Shown one piece after another: positions 29,168 to 37,346 of a DNA stretch of 64,000 bases (its first letter is position 1; every line of letters begins with the position of its first letter). The notes beneath the pieces are model-generated. The model made no database searches, had not been told where the DNA came from, and saw only the letters and a list, made by a program, of their open reading frames with translations. Both the position numbers and the translations under genes were made by a program. The DNA is from Micromonospora thermarum (lineage in GTDB: Bacteria; Actinomycetota; Actinomycetes; Mycobacteriales; Micromonosporaceae): assembly GCF_012034245.1 (NCBI RefSeq), contig NZ_JAATEO010000007.1, positions 1-64,000 of the forward strand, read 5' to 3'.

Positions 29168-30379
29168 TCAGGAGAGCCGGCGCAGCGCCAGGAGAGCGAT
29201 GTCGTCGGCGGGGCGCTCGACGTCGAGGGTCGCCATCACCGTCGTGGCCACGGTGTCGACGGGAGCCAGTGGTACGGCTCCCGTCAGACGGGCGAGACCG
29301 GTGTCGAACAGCTCACCGCGGCGCTCGATGAGCCCGTCGGTGTAGGTGACCAGGACGGCGCCGGGCGGGAACTCGATCGTGGTGGTGTGCCGCTGTGGGC
29401 GTTGACGGCCGGTGCCGAGGGGAGGGTCGATGTGCACCGGCAGGACGGTGTTCGGGCGGTCGTGCGCGGCCAGCACGGGCCGGGGGTGCCCGGCCAGGGA
29501 CACGTGCACCGTGGAGTTGTCCGGGGAGATCATCGCGTACAGCGCGGTGGTCAGGCTGCCGGCCTCGAAGTGGACCACCTTGCGGTCGAGGAGGGTCAGC
29601 GCCTCCGCCGGGTCGTCGCAGATCAGGGCGTACGCGCGCAGCGCACTGCGGATCCGGCCCATGACCACCGCGGACTGCAGTCCGTGGCCCGACACGTCGC
29701 CGACGACCACGCCCAACCAGCCGGAGGGCAGGGTGAACACGTCGTACCAGTCCCCGCCGACGCCCGAGGCGTGGCCGGGGATGTACCGGCCGGCCATCTC
29801 GAGCCCGGGCACGTTCGGCAGCTCGGTGGGGATGAGGCTGCGTTGCAGAGCGAGGGCGGCCGTGTGGTCGAGCGTGTTCGCGCGGGCCAGGCTGGCCAGG
29901 CTGACCCGGTCGGCGACCAGTTCCAGCAGGCGGAGGTCGTCGGGGGTGAACCGGCGGGGCGTGAGGGTGCCGACGTGCAGGACGCCGACCAGCTCTCCGC
30001 GTGCGGTGATCGGCACGCCGAGCAGGGACCGGACGCCGGTCTGCAACAGGACCGGGTTGACCACCTTCTCCGAGGTCACGTCCTCGACGATCACCGGCTG
30101 CCTGGTGAGGGCGATCCGACCGGCGAACCCCCGACCGACCGAAATCCGGAAACCCTGGCGGACCTCCTCCTCCAGCCCTCTCGCGGCGGTGGCCACGAGC
30201 TGCTGGGCGCGGACGTCGAGCAGGAGGATGGCGGCGGTGTCGACCTGGAGCAGCTCGCGTACGCGGTCGAGCAGCTCGTCGAAGAGGTCGGCGACGTCGA
30301 GCCGGGACAGGGTGGCATCGGTGACCGCCTCGACGCGGCGCAACCACTGCTCGTCTCCGAGCACCTCAACCGGGACCAC
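29168..30379 (-). CDS. GAF-SpoIIE serine phosphatase, 403 aa
   Basis: PP2C-type phosphatase of the RsbU/SpoIIE class, likely acting on an anti-anti-sigma factor. A GAF sensor domain (~20-165: DTAAILLLDVRAQQLVATAA, SLLGVPITARGELVGVLHVG) is followed by the catalytic domain (~190-402) with metal-binding motifs GVGGDWYDVF, VVVGDVSGHGL and VTYTDGLIERRGE. GTG start 30379. No antagonist or anti-sigma partner is adjacent. Convergent with the VOC gene, only seven bases apart. Confidence 0.88.
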   Translation of the reverse strand: MVPVEVLGDEQWLRRVEAVTDATLSRLDVADLFDELLDRVRELLQVDTAAILLLDVRAQQLVATAARGLEEEVRQGFRISVGRGFAGRIALTRQPVIVEDVTSEKVVNPVLLQTGVRSLLGVPITARGELVGVLHVGTLTPRRFTPDDLRLLELVADRVSLASLARANTLDHTAALALQRSLIPTELPNVPGLEMAGRYIPGHASGVGGDWYDVFTLPSGWLGVVVGDVSGHGLQSAVVMGRIRSALRAYALICDDPAEALTLLDRKVVHFEAGSLTTALYAMISPDNSTVHVSLAGHPRPVLAAHDRPNTVLPVHIDPPLGTGRQRPQRHTTTIEFPPGAVLVTYTDGLIERRGELFDTGLARLTGAVPLAPVDTVATTVMATLDVERPADDIALLALRRLS

Positions 30380-30481
30380 CCCCGGATCCTAGTTGCGCCG
30401 GAGCAACTTCCGCTCCCTGCCGGACCTGGGGATATCGGCCACGACCAGGAAAGCGGGCTCCTCCGCGCGTCGGGACGCGGC

Positions 30482-31336
30482 CTAGCCGAGCCGTACGTCG
30501 GTCGGGAAGCGCTCGTGCCCCAGCACGCTGAGCAGCCGCAGTTTCTCGTCCGCCTCGGAACGAGGGGGAGCGGTGAGCACGAGCAGCGCCTGGGACTGGT
30601 CCTCGGTGAACAGCGCCTGGCAGTCGAGCTCGATCGGGCCGAGCTGGGGGTGGACGAGGGTCTTGTGGTCCGCGAACCGCGTCCCGACCTCGTGCCGGTC
30701 CCACAGCTCGGCGAACTCCTTGCTCGCCTTCAGCAACGCGCGGACCAGCTCGCCGGCCCGCGACCGGGGCCCCATCGACCCGTAGGCGGCGCGCAGGTTC
30801 GCCACCTGGGCCCGGCTCTGCCGGTCGCGGTCGTCCTCGGGGTAGCTCAGCCGCTCGTCCGGCATGGTGAACCAGCGGTAGATCTCGCTGCGCGCGAGCC
30901 CCGTGTAGGCGGACTTGTCGCCGAACAGCGCCTCCGCCATCCGGTTCTGCACGAGCGTCTCCCCGAGGTTGGACAGGATCAGGGCCGGGGTGTCGTCGAG
31001 GCGGTCCAGCACCCGCAACAACGCGGGAGCGACGTGCGTGGTCGCCGGCACCGATGCGGGAGCGTTCCGCCCGGCCACCTGGAACAGGTAGTCGCGCTCG
31101 TTGTCGGTCAGGCGCAGCGCCCGGGCGAGCGACGCGAGCATCTGCTCGCTCGGCTGCGGCCCGCGCTCCTGTTCGAGGCGGGTGTAGTAGTCGGTCGACA
31201 TCGCGGCGAGCGCGGCGACCTCCTCCCGGCGGAGCCCCGCCGCCCGGCGGCGTGCGCCCACCGGCAGCCCGACGTCCTCCGGCTGCAACGCCTCCCGTCG
31301 ACGTCGCAGGAAGGACGCCAGTGCTGCTCGGTCCAT
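30482..31336 (-). CDS. XRE-family regulator with MmyB-like ligand domain, 284 aa
   Basis: N-terminal HTH (~1-75: RAALASFLRRRREAL, GLRREEVAALAAMSTDYYTRLEQ) followed by the MmyB-like PAS-fold domain (~100-275: ALLRVLDRLDDTPALILSNLGETLVQN, HPQLGPIELDCQALF). Members often control the divergent dehydrogenase/reductase gene. That arrangement holds here: an SDR gene starts 99 bases away on the other strand. ATG 31336. Confidence 0.9.
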   Translation of the reverse strand: MDRAALASFLRRRREALQPEDVGLPVGARRRAAGLRREEVAALAAMSTDYYTRLEQERGPQPSEQMLASLARALRLTDNERDYLFQVAGRNAPASVPATTHVAPALLRVLDRLDDTPALILSNLGETLVQNRMAEALFGDKSAYTGLARSEIYRWFTMPDERLSYPEDDRDRQSRAQVANLRAAYGSMGPRSRAGELVRALLKASKEFAELWDRHEVGTRFADHKTLVHPQLGPIELDCQALFTEDQSQALLVLTAPPRSEADEKLRLLSVLGHERFPTDVRLG

Positions 31337-31435
31337 GAATCCAGTATCCGCCCGCTCCCGGCGCGAACCAGGGACTGCGGATCCCCCGACAGGCGCTCTC
31401 TGCCCCCGCCCCGGCCGACCGGCGAGGCTCGACGC

Positions 31436-32200
31436 ATGAACATCTCCGGAAACACCGTCTTCATCCCCGGCTCCACGAGCGGCATCGGTCTCGCCCTCGC
31501 CCTCGCGCTGAAGGCCCGGGGGAACACCGTGATCATCGGGGGTCGGCGGGCCGACCTGCTGGAGCGGATCGTCGCGGAGCACCCCGGCCTCGACACCGTG
31601 CAGATCGACACGACGGACCCCGCGAGCATCGACTCCGCCGCCCGGGAGGTGCTGGCGACGCACCCCGACCTGAACGTCCTGGTCACGATGGCCGGCATCA
31701 TGCGCGTCGAGGACTGGCACCAGCCGGACTCGTTCCTCGCCTCCGCCGAGGAGGTGGTGACGACGAACGTGCTCGGCCCGATCCGCCTCATCGCCGCGTT
31801 CATCGAGCACCTGCGGGCGCAGCCGGACGCCACGATCATGACCGTCTCCTCGGGCCTCGCGTTCGCGCCGCTCAAGGCGACCCCCAGCTACAACGCCTCG
31901 AAGGCCGCGATCCACATGCTCAGCGAGTCGATCCGGCTGCAACTCGCGGACACGACCGTCAAGGTGGTGGAACTCGAACCGCCGTCCGTGCGTACGTCGC
32001 TGCTGCCCGGGCAGGAGAACAGCGACTTCGCGATGCCGCTCGACGAGTTCGTGGCGGAGGTCGTCGAGCTGATCGCATCGCAGCCCGACGCGACGGAGAT
32101 CCAGGTCGAGCGCGTCAAGTTCCTGCGGTACGGCGAGGCGCGCGGCGACTACGACGAGGTCGTCGCGACGCTCAACGCCGCCGACCCGCACGGGAAGTAG
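31436..32200 (+). CDS. Short-chain dehydrogenase, DltE-like, 254 aa
   Basis: NAD(P)-dependent oxidoreductase. Cofactor motif GSTSGIGLALALALKARG (TGxxxGIG type, Gly-rich loop near residue 12), the NAG-like motif VTMAGIM, catalytic Ser in MTVSSGLAFAP and YxxxK in SYNASKAAIHM. The ending with KFLRYGEARGDYDEVVATLN is typical of the DltE/YkgO-like group. ATG 31436. Probably controlled by the divergent MmyB-type regulator. Substrate unknown. Confidence 0.88.
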   Translation: MNISGNTVFIPGSTSGIGLALALALKARGNTVIIGGRRADLLERIVAEHPGLDTVQIDTTDPASIDSAAREVLATHPDLNVLVTMAGIMRVEDWHQPDSFLASAEEVVTTNVLGPIRLIAAFIEHLRAQPDATIMTVSSGLAFAPLKATPSYNASKAAIHMLSESIRLQLADTTVKVVELEPPSVRTSLLPGQENSDFAMPLDEFVAEVVELIASQPDATEIQVERVKFLRYGEARGDYDEVVATLNAADPHGK

Positions 32201-32303
32201 GGCGGGGCGGCAGATCATCGCCTGCCGCCACCAGTACGGCGACCGCTGACCCGTCGAACTCTTCGGAGTTCGCGCCCGTACCAGTGTGCGGGAGGTGGAC
32301 GCC

Positions 32304-33260
32304 ATGCCCGCACGCCGACTCGTCGCCGCGGCGCTGGTCGCGGTCGCCGCCGTACCGGTCGTCGGCACGCCGGCCCACGCGCACGGGGCGCCGACCAGCC
32401 CGCTGAGCCGCGCCGCGGCCTGCGGTCCCGAGGGCGGGCAGGCGGGCAGCCCGGCCTGCCGGGCGGCGACCGCGTCCGGCGCGGCGCTGCGGGAGTGGGA
32501 CAACATCCGCGTGTTCGGGGTCGACGGGAAGGACCGGGAGCGGATCCCCGACGGGGAGCTGTGCAGCGGTGGGCTGTCCGCGTACCGGGGACTGGACCTG
32601 GCCCGGGACGACTGGCCGGCGACGGAGCTGACCGCCGGGGCGCGGGTCACCTTCCGCTACCGGACGACGATCCCGCACGAGGGCACCTTCCGGCTCTACC
32701 TGACCCGGGCGAACTACGACCCGTCGAAGCGGCTGCGCTGGGCGGACCTGGAGCGGGCGCCGTTCATCCGGGTGACCGACCCGCCGCTGCGCGACGGGGC
32801 GTACCAGTTCGCGGGGCGGTTGCCGCAGCGGACCGGGCGGCACCTGATCTACACGGTGTGGCAGAACTCCGACTCGCGGGACACCTACTACTCCTGCTCC
32901 GACGTGGTGTTCAAGGAGCCTGCCGGGCGAGCCGGCCTGGGTGGGCCCGGCCGGCCGCCGTCGCCCGCCGCCGGGGCTCCGGCGGAGGAGGGCACCACGG
33001 AGGCGAGCCCGGTAGCCGCCGGAGGCGGGGGGCCCGCGGGTGTGCGTACCTCATCGGAGAGCGTGACCGACGGCGTGCCGGTGGCGGCGGTGACGGACCT
33101 GGACCGGGCCGGCTGGCCGGTGGTTGGCGGCGCCGGCGCGGCCCTGACGCTGCTGCTGGCCGTGGTGGTCGCGGCGCGTCTGCGCCGCGCAGGCAGCATC
33201 CCGGTCGGCCGGCGCTGCGAGGTACGCAACCACCGGGCCGGCCGACGACGGGAGTGGTGA
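32304..33260 (+). CDS. AA10 lytic polysaccharide monooxygenase, membrane-anchored, 318 aa
   Basis: Copper enzyme that oxidatively cuts chitin or cellulose. The signal peptide ends ...GTPAHA, leaving mature His1 (HGAPTSPLSR) as half of the copper His-brace. The second His is in RTTIPHEGTFRLY, and the axial aromatic lies in YYSCSDVVF. After the catalytic domain (~residues 33-205) a Pro/Gly/Ala/Thr-rich linker leads to a C-terminal TM helix (VVGGAGAALTLLLAVVVAARL) and basic tail, so the enzyme is tethered outside the cell. ATG 32304 behind GGGAGGTGG. Confidence 0.9.
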   Translation: MPARRLVAAALVAVAAVPVVGTPAHAHGAPTSPLSRAAACGPEGGQAGSPACRAATASGAALREWDNIRVFGVDGKDRERIPDGELCSGGLSAYRGLDLARDDWPATELTAGARVTFRYRTTIPHEGTFRLYLTRANYDPSKRLRWADLERAPFIRVTDPPLRDGAYQFAGRLPQRTGRHLIYTVWQNSDSRDTYYSCSDVVFKEPAGRAGLGGPGRPPSPAAGAPAEEGTTEASPVAAGGGGPAGVRTSSESVTDGVPVAAVTDLDRAGWPVVGGAGAALTLLLAVVVAARLRRAGSIPVGRRCEVRNHRAGRRREW

Positions 33261-33266
33261 CCCGGC

Positions 33267-34262
33267 TCAGCCGAGGTGGCCCTCGATCTCGGCCAGCTCC
33301 TCCGGGGTGAAGTCGAGGTTGTCCAGGGCGCCGATGTTCGCCTCCAGCTGCGGGACGCTGCTCGCGCCGATGATGAGGCTGGTCATGCGCGGGTCCCGCA
33401 GGGCCCAGGCGAGGGCGAGCTGCGCGAGGGACTGGCCGCGTCGATCGGCGATCGCGCCGAGCGCCCGGACCTGCGCCAGGTGCTTCTCGCTCACGTGGCT
33501 CTCGTCCAGGAAGATGCTGGTCCGGACGCGGGAGTCCTCCGGGATGCCGCCCAGGTAGCGGTCGGTGAGCAGGCCCTGCGCGAGCGGGCTGTAGGCGATG
33601 CAGCCGGCGCCGACCCGCTCCAGCGTGTCGAGCAGGCCGTCGGCCTCGGTCCAGCGGTTGAGCATCGAGTACGACGGCTGGTTGATCAGCAGCGGCGTGC
33701 CGAGGTCGCGCAGGATCGCGGCGGCCCGCTCGGTCTGCTCCGAGTTGTAGTTGGAGATGCCGACGTAGAGCGCCTTGCCGGAGCGCACGACGGCGTCCAG
33801 CGCGCCCATCGTCTCCTCCAGCGGCGTGTCCGGGTCGAACCGGTGCGAGTAGAAGATGTCCACGTAGTCGAGGCCGAGCCGGCGCAGCGACTGGTCCAGC
33901 GACGAGATCAGGTACTTGCGGGAGCCCCACTCGCCGTACGGGCCGGGCCACATCAGGTACCCCGCCTTGCTGGAGATGACCAGCTCGTCCCGGTACGGCT
34001 TCAGGTCGGTGGCGAGCATCCGGCCGAAGTTCTCCTCGGCCGCGCCGGGCGGCGGGCCGTAGTTGTTCGCCAGGTCGAAGTGGGTGACGCCGAGGTCGAA
34101 GGCACGCCGGACGATGTCCCGCTGCCGCTCGTACGGCCGGTCCGGGCCGAAGTTGTGCCACAGGCCGAGCGAGATCGCGGGCAGCCGCAGCCCGCTGCGC
34201 CCGCTGCGCCGGTAGGTCATCGTGTCGTAGCGCTCATCGGCGGCGAGGTAGGTCACGATCAT
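33267..34262 (-). CDS. Aldo/keto reductase, YghZ/L-GAP reductase-like, 331 aa
   Basis: NADPH-dependent reductase of the AKR14/Kv-beta-like group. The start resembles E. coli YghZ (ERYDTMTYRRSGRSGLRLPA against ERYGQMQYRYCGKSG), supporting ATG 34262. Catalytic tetrad candidates are Asp in THFDLANNYG, Tyr in NNYGPP, Lys in ISSKAGY and His in FYSHRFD. The cofactor region is LIIGASSVPQLEANI. YghZ reduces L-glyceraldehyde-3-phosphate and methylglyoxal. Convergent with the LPMO gene with a six-base gap. Confidence 0.9.
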   Translation of the reverse strand: MIVTYLAADERYDTMTYRRSGRSGLRLPAISLGLWHNFGPDRPYERQRDIVRRAFDLGVTHFDLANNYGPPPGAAEENFGRMLATDLKPYRDELVISSKAGYLMWPGPYGEWGSRKYLISSLDQSLRRLGLDYVDIFYSHRFDPDTPLEETMGALDAVVRSGKALYVGISNYNSEQTERAAAILRDLGTPLLINQPSYSMLNRWTEADGLLDTLERVGAGCIAYSPLAQGLLTDRYLGGIPEDSRVRTSIFLDESHVSEKHLAQVRALGAIADRRGQSLAQLALAWALRDPRMTSLIIGASSVPQLEANIGALDNLDFTPEELAEIEGHLG

Positions 34263-34361
34263 GAGCCTACTCGCGCCGCCGACCGGGCGGGACGGCGTGC
34301 GTCGGGCCCGATCTCCCCGACGTGGGGGAGTCGGCTCGGGGCGGGTCGGCGGCAGAAGCCG

Positions 34362-35030
34362 GTGAACCCCCGCGCGGTCCTCGCTCCGCTGGTGGCCGCC
34401 AGCACCTCGCGGCGTGGTGTGTTCCTGCTGCTCGGCGGGGTGCTCGCGCTGCCGTACGCCCTGCTGGCGGTGGCCTTCGCGCAGATGTTCCGGCAGGACA
34501 CGGTCTCCCGGGTGCTGGTGCTGATCCTGGTCAGCGGTGGCCTGGTGGTGGCCGCTCTGTTCAGCGCGGTGCCGATGGCGCTGGCGTTCATCGCACACCA
34601 GGTCGGTCTCGACGCCGGACTCACCGCCGAGGACCGGTTCGGCCCGTTGGACGGGCGGGAGGCGGGATGGCTGGAGCCTCGCCGGCGTCGTCGTCCTGGT
34701 CGCCCTCGGCTACGCGGTGGCCGGGCTCGGGGCCCCTCGCCCCGCTCGCCGCCGGCTGGCTCGCGCTCTGGGGCGTCCTGGCCCTGCTCGCCACCATCAC
34801 CGGCGCCGGCTACCCGTTCGGCGCGAACGATCCAGCCGGCGACGAGACCAACCTGCTGCGCCTGGTGCCCGTCGAGGCCGGGCCGCCGCTGTTCGCCGCG
34901 CTGCTGCTCACCGCCGCGGTGGCCGCGCTCACCATGGCCGGCACGGCCCGTCCGGCCGGTTCCCCGCGGGCGGCTCTGCTCGGCTACGGCTGGGTCGCGT
35001 TCGTGCTGGCCGTCGTGGTGCCGGACGCCC
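34362..35030 (+). pseudogene. Decayed polytopic membrane protein gene, two frameshifts and truncated
   Basis: From GTG 34362 a membrane protein reads well (FLLLGGVLALPYALLAVAF, VLVLILVSGGLVVAALF, MALAFIAHQVGLDAGL) until about 34670. It continues in the +1 frame (SLAGVVVLVALGYAVAGLG), then, after about 34730 at GGGGCCCC, in the +2 frame (LAAGWLALWGVLALLATITG, LFAALLLTAAVAALTMAG) up to about 35030. There it runs into the tail of an opposite-strand GNAT fragment. The family is not recognised; the helices suggest a sensor or transport membrane domain. Confidence 0.7.
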
Positions 35031-35156
35031 GGGTTCGCCCGGCTCGTGGTCGTCGTTGCCGTAGCGGGCGTCCAGCTCGGCGCGCTGGGCGGCGCGCAGG
35101 CGGGTGGCGTCGGCCGACTCCCACGGTTCCCGGTCCACCGAGACGGTGCGGATCAT
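35031..35156 (-). pseudogene. N-terminal remnant of a GNAT acetyltransferase
   Basis: From ATG 35156 the minus strand encodes ~42 residues typical of a GNAT N-terminus (REPWESADATRLRAAQRAEL, then DARYGNDDHEPGEP). After about 35031 the reading turns into Arg/Pro-rich nonsense that is the shadow of the facing membrane gene. The rest of the acetyltransferase is missing. The intact start and operator-rich upstream region, shared with tetR, suggest it was once a TetR-controlled gene. Confidence 0.65.
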
Positions 35157-35169
35157 GCTGCCCCCATTT

Positions 35170-35202
35170 CCGTAACAGACGTTACCGTAACGCATGTTAC
35201 GG
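35170..35202. promoter_or_regulatory. Two overlapping TetR-type operators
   Basis: CCGTAAC-AGAC-GTTACCG (35170-35187) and CCGTAAC-GCAT-GTTACGG (35185-35202) are 18-bp palindromic sites sharing three bases, repeated with 15-bp spacing. They sit between the GNAT remnant and the tetR start, where a divergent promoter is expected. Confidence 0.8.
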
Positions 35203-35232
35203 TTCGCGGGCGGTCGGCGAGAAGGGGGAGCG

Positions 35233-35826
35233 GTGGCGCGACGGCGGGACCTGACGGGGCAGCGGGAGCGGCTCTCGGCGGCGACCTGGTCGGTGCTGGC
35301 CGACCACGGCCTCGCCGGCCTCACCCTGCGGGCGGTCGCCGAGCGCGCCGGCTGCACGACGGGCATGGTGCTGCACACCTTCGCCGACAAGCGCGCCCTC
35401 CTCGTGCACGCCCGCGAGCTGCTGCACCAGCGGACCGGGGAGCGCGCCGACGCCGCCGCGTCCGCGGCCGCGGACCCGCTGTCCGCGCTGCGGGCGGTGC
35501 TGCTCCAAGCCGCGTCGACGACCGAGGAGAAGCGGGAGGAGGCCCGGGTGTGGATCGGTTTCCTCGCCGCCGCGCTGGCCGACCCGGCCCTCGCTGAGCT
35601 GCACCAGCGCTACAACCGCTCCTTCGTCGACCGGATCCGGCGGCTCGTCGCGGCCGCCCGCCCCGACTGGGACCCGGCGGCCTGCACGACGACCGCGACG
35701 ACCCTGGTCGCGTTCGTCGAGGGACTGAACACCCTCGCCGCCGTCGACCCGGACACCTACCGCGACGAGGCGCAACGCACCGCCGTCGACGCCGCGCTCG
35801 CGCCGGTCCGGCTGAACGCTTCGTGA
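35233..35826 (+). CDS. TetR-family regulator, 197 aa
   Basis: N-terminal HTH (~8-55: RERLSAATWSVLADHGLAGL, TLRAVAERAGCTTGMVLHTF, ADKRALL) and a helical ligand-binding C-terminal domain. GTG 35233 follows GAAGGGGGAG. Tandem GTAAC-N4-GTTAC palindromes directly upstream are its likely operator. Its former divergent target is reduced to a GNAT fragment, so it may now be an orphan regulator or act elsewhere. 'VWIGFLAAALADPALAEL' resembles the BetI/AcrR C-terminal style. Confidence 0.88.
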   Translation: MARRRDLTGQRERLSAATWSVLADHGLAGLTLRAVAERAGCTTGMVLHTFADKRALLVHARELLHQRTGERADAAASAAADPLSALRAVLLQAASTTEEKREEARVWIGFLAAALADPALAELHQRYNRSFVDRIRRLVAAARPDWDPAACTTTATTLVAFVEGLNTLAAVDPDTYRDEAQRTAVDAALAPVRLNAS

Positions 35827-35876
35827 ACGGGAGCCGGAAGCTGGTCGGGGAACCGGCCGTGGTGGGAGCGCCGAGA

Positions 35877-35882
35877 TAGCCT
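35877..35882 (+). promoter_or_regulatory. -10 box of the MoxR/VWA operon, leaderless
   Basis: TAGCCT is 7 bases before GTG 35890 with no ribosome binding site between. Confidence 0.55.
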
Positions 35883-35889
35883 GGGTCGA

Positions 35890-37344
35890 GTGACTGCGCC
35901 TTCCCCGGTTATCCCGGTCCCGCCCGCCGACCTGCCCGGCACGCTCGGTGAGCTGCGCGCGGCGGGCCACCGGTACCGCAGCGTCAAGCAGGAACTCCGA
36001 GACAACCTCCTGGCCCGGCTGCGCTCCGGCGCCGACCGGTTCCCCGGCATCGTCGGGTACGACGACACCGTGCTGCCGGAGGTCGAGCGGGCCCTGCTCG
36101 CCGGCCACGACATGGTGCTGCTCGGCGAGCGCGGCCAGGGCAAGACCCGGCTGATCCGGTCGCTGGTCGGGCTCCTCGACGAGTGGACCCCGGTGCTCGC
36201 CGGTTCGGTGCTCAACGAGCACCCGCTGCACCCGATCACCCCGGCCTCCCGGGCGCTCGTGGCGGAGGCCGGCGACGACCTCCCGGTGGGCTGGCTGCAC
36301 CGTTCGATGCGGTACGGCGAGAAGCTCGCCACCCCGGACACCAGCGTCGGCGACCTGATCGGCGACGTGGACCCCATCCGGATCGCCCAGGGGCGTACGC
36401 TCGGCGACCCGGAGACCATCCACTTCGGACTCGTACCCCGGACCAACCGGGGCGTCTTCGCCGTCAACGAGCTGCCCGACCTGGCCGAGCGGATCCAGGT
36501 GGCGCTGCTCAACGTGCTGGAGGAGCGGGACATCCAGGTCCGCGGCTACCAGCTGCGGCTGCCGCTGGACCTGTTCCTCGTGGCCAGCGCCAACCCGGAG
36601 GACTACACGAACCGGGGCCGGATCATCACGCCGCTGAAGGACCGGTTCGGCGCCGAGATCCGCACCCACTACCCGCTCGACCTGGACCTGGAGCTGGACC
36701 TGATCCGCCAGGAGGCGGACCTGGTCGCCGAGGTGCCCGAGCACGTCCTGGAGGTGCTCGCCCGGTTCGCCCGCGCCGTCCGCGAGTCGCCCTCGGTGGA
36801 TCCGCGCTCCGGCGTGTCCGCGCGGTTCGCCATCGCCGCCGCCGAGACGGTCGCCGCCGCCGCGCTGCGCCGCGCCGGCCTGCTCGCCGCCGGTTCCGCC
36901 ACCGACGGCGTACGCCCCGAGGCGCCGGTCGCGCGGGTGGGAGACGCGGTGTCGGTGACCTCGACCCTGCGCGGCAAGGTCGAGTTCGAGAGCGGTGAGG
37001 AGGGGCGTGAGATCGAGATCCTCGGGCACCTGCTGCGGACCGCCACCGCGGAGACGTTCCGGGCCCGGCTGGCCGGGCTGGACCTCTCCGGCTTCACCGC
37101 GCTGGTCGACGACGACCGGGTGATCGAGACCGGTGAACTGGTCGGCTCGGCCGAGCTGCTCCGGCAGGTCGGCACGGTGCCGGGCCTGGCCAAGGTGCTC
37201 GACCGGCTCGGCCTCGGCGACGCGCCGAGCCCCGAGCAGGCCGCCGCCGGCGTCGAGTTCGTGCTCGAGGGGCTGCACCTGACCCGCCGGCTCGGCAAGG
37301 ACGTCACCGACTCCGGCCGGACCCGCTACGGCGGTCGGGGCTGA
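35890..37344 (+). CDS. MoxR/Mg-chelatase-type AAA+ ATPase, 484 aa
   Basis: AAA+ chaperone-like ATPase that, with a VWA partner, is thought to remodel or insert cofactors into target proteins. Walker A LLGERGQGKTRLIRSL (~78-90), Walker B-like GVFAVNELPDLAERIQVALL, sensor LFLVASANPEDYTNRG, arginine finger region LKDRFGAEI. A C-terminal extension (~300-484) follows the AAA core. GTG 35890 lies just after a TAGCCT -10 box. The VWA gene starts two bases after its stop, so they form one operon. Confidence 0.9.
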   Translation: MTAPSPVIPVPPADLPGTLGELRAAGHRYRSVKQELRDNLLARLRSGADRFPGIVGYDDTVLPEVERALLAGHDMVLLGERGQGKTRLIRSLVGLLDEWTPVLAGSVLNEHPLHPITPASRALVAEAGDDLPVGWLHRSMRYGEKLATPDTSVGDLIGDVDPIRIAQGRTLGDPETIHFGLVPRTNRGVFAVNELPDLAERIQVALLNVLEERDIQVRGYQLRLPLDLFLVASANPEDYTNRGRIITPLKDRFGAEIRTHYPLDLDLELDLIRQEADLVAEVPEHVLEVLARFARAVRESPSVDPRSGVSARFAIAAAETVAAAALRRAGLLAAGSATDGVRPEAPVARVGDAVSVTSTLRGKVEFESGEEGREIEILGHLLRTATAETFRARLAGLDLSGFTALVDDDRVIETGELVGSAELLRQVGTVPGLAKVLDRLGLGDAPSPEQAAAGVEFVLEGLHLTRRLGKDVTDSGRTRYGGRG

Positions 37345-37346
37345 CC

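Noticed and set aside
34537..35064. Separate gene in the 34.5-35.1 kb region
   Set aside because: The frame is only one of three pieces of the broken membrane protein; outside that piece it is Arg/Pro-rich shadow sequence.
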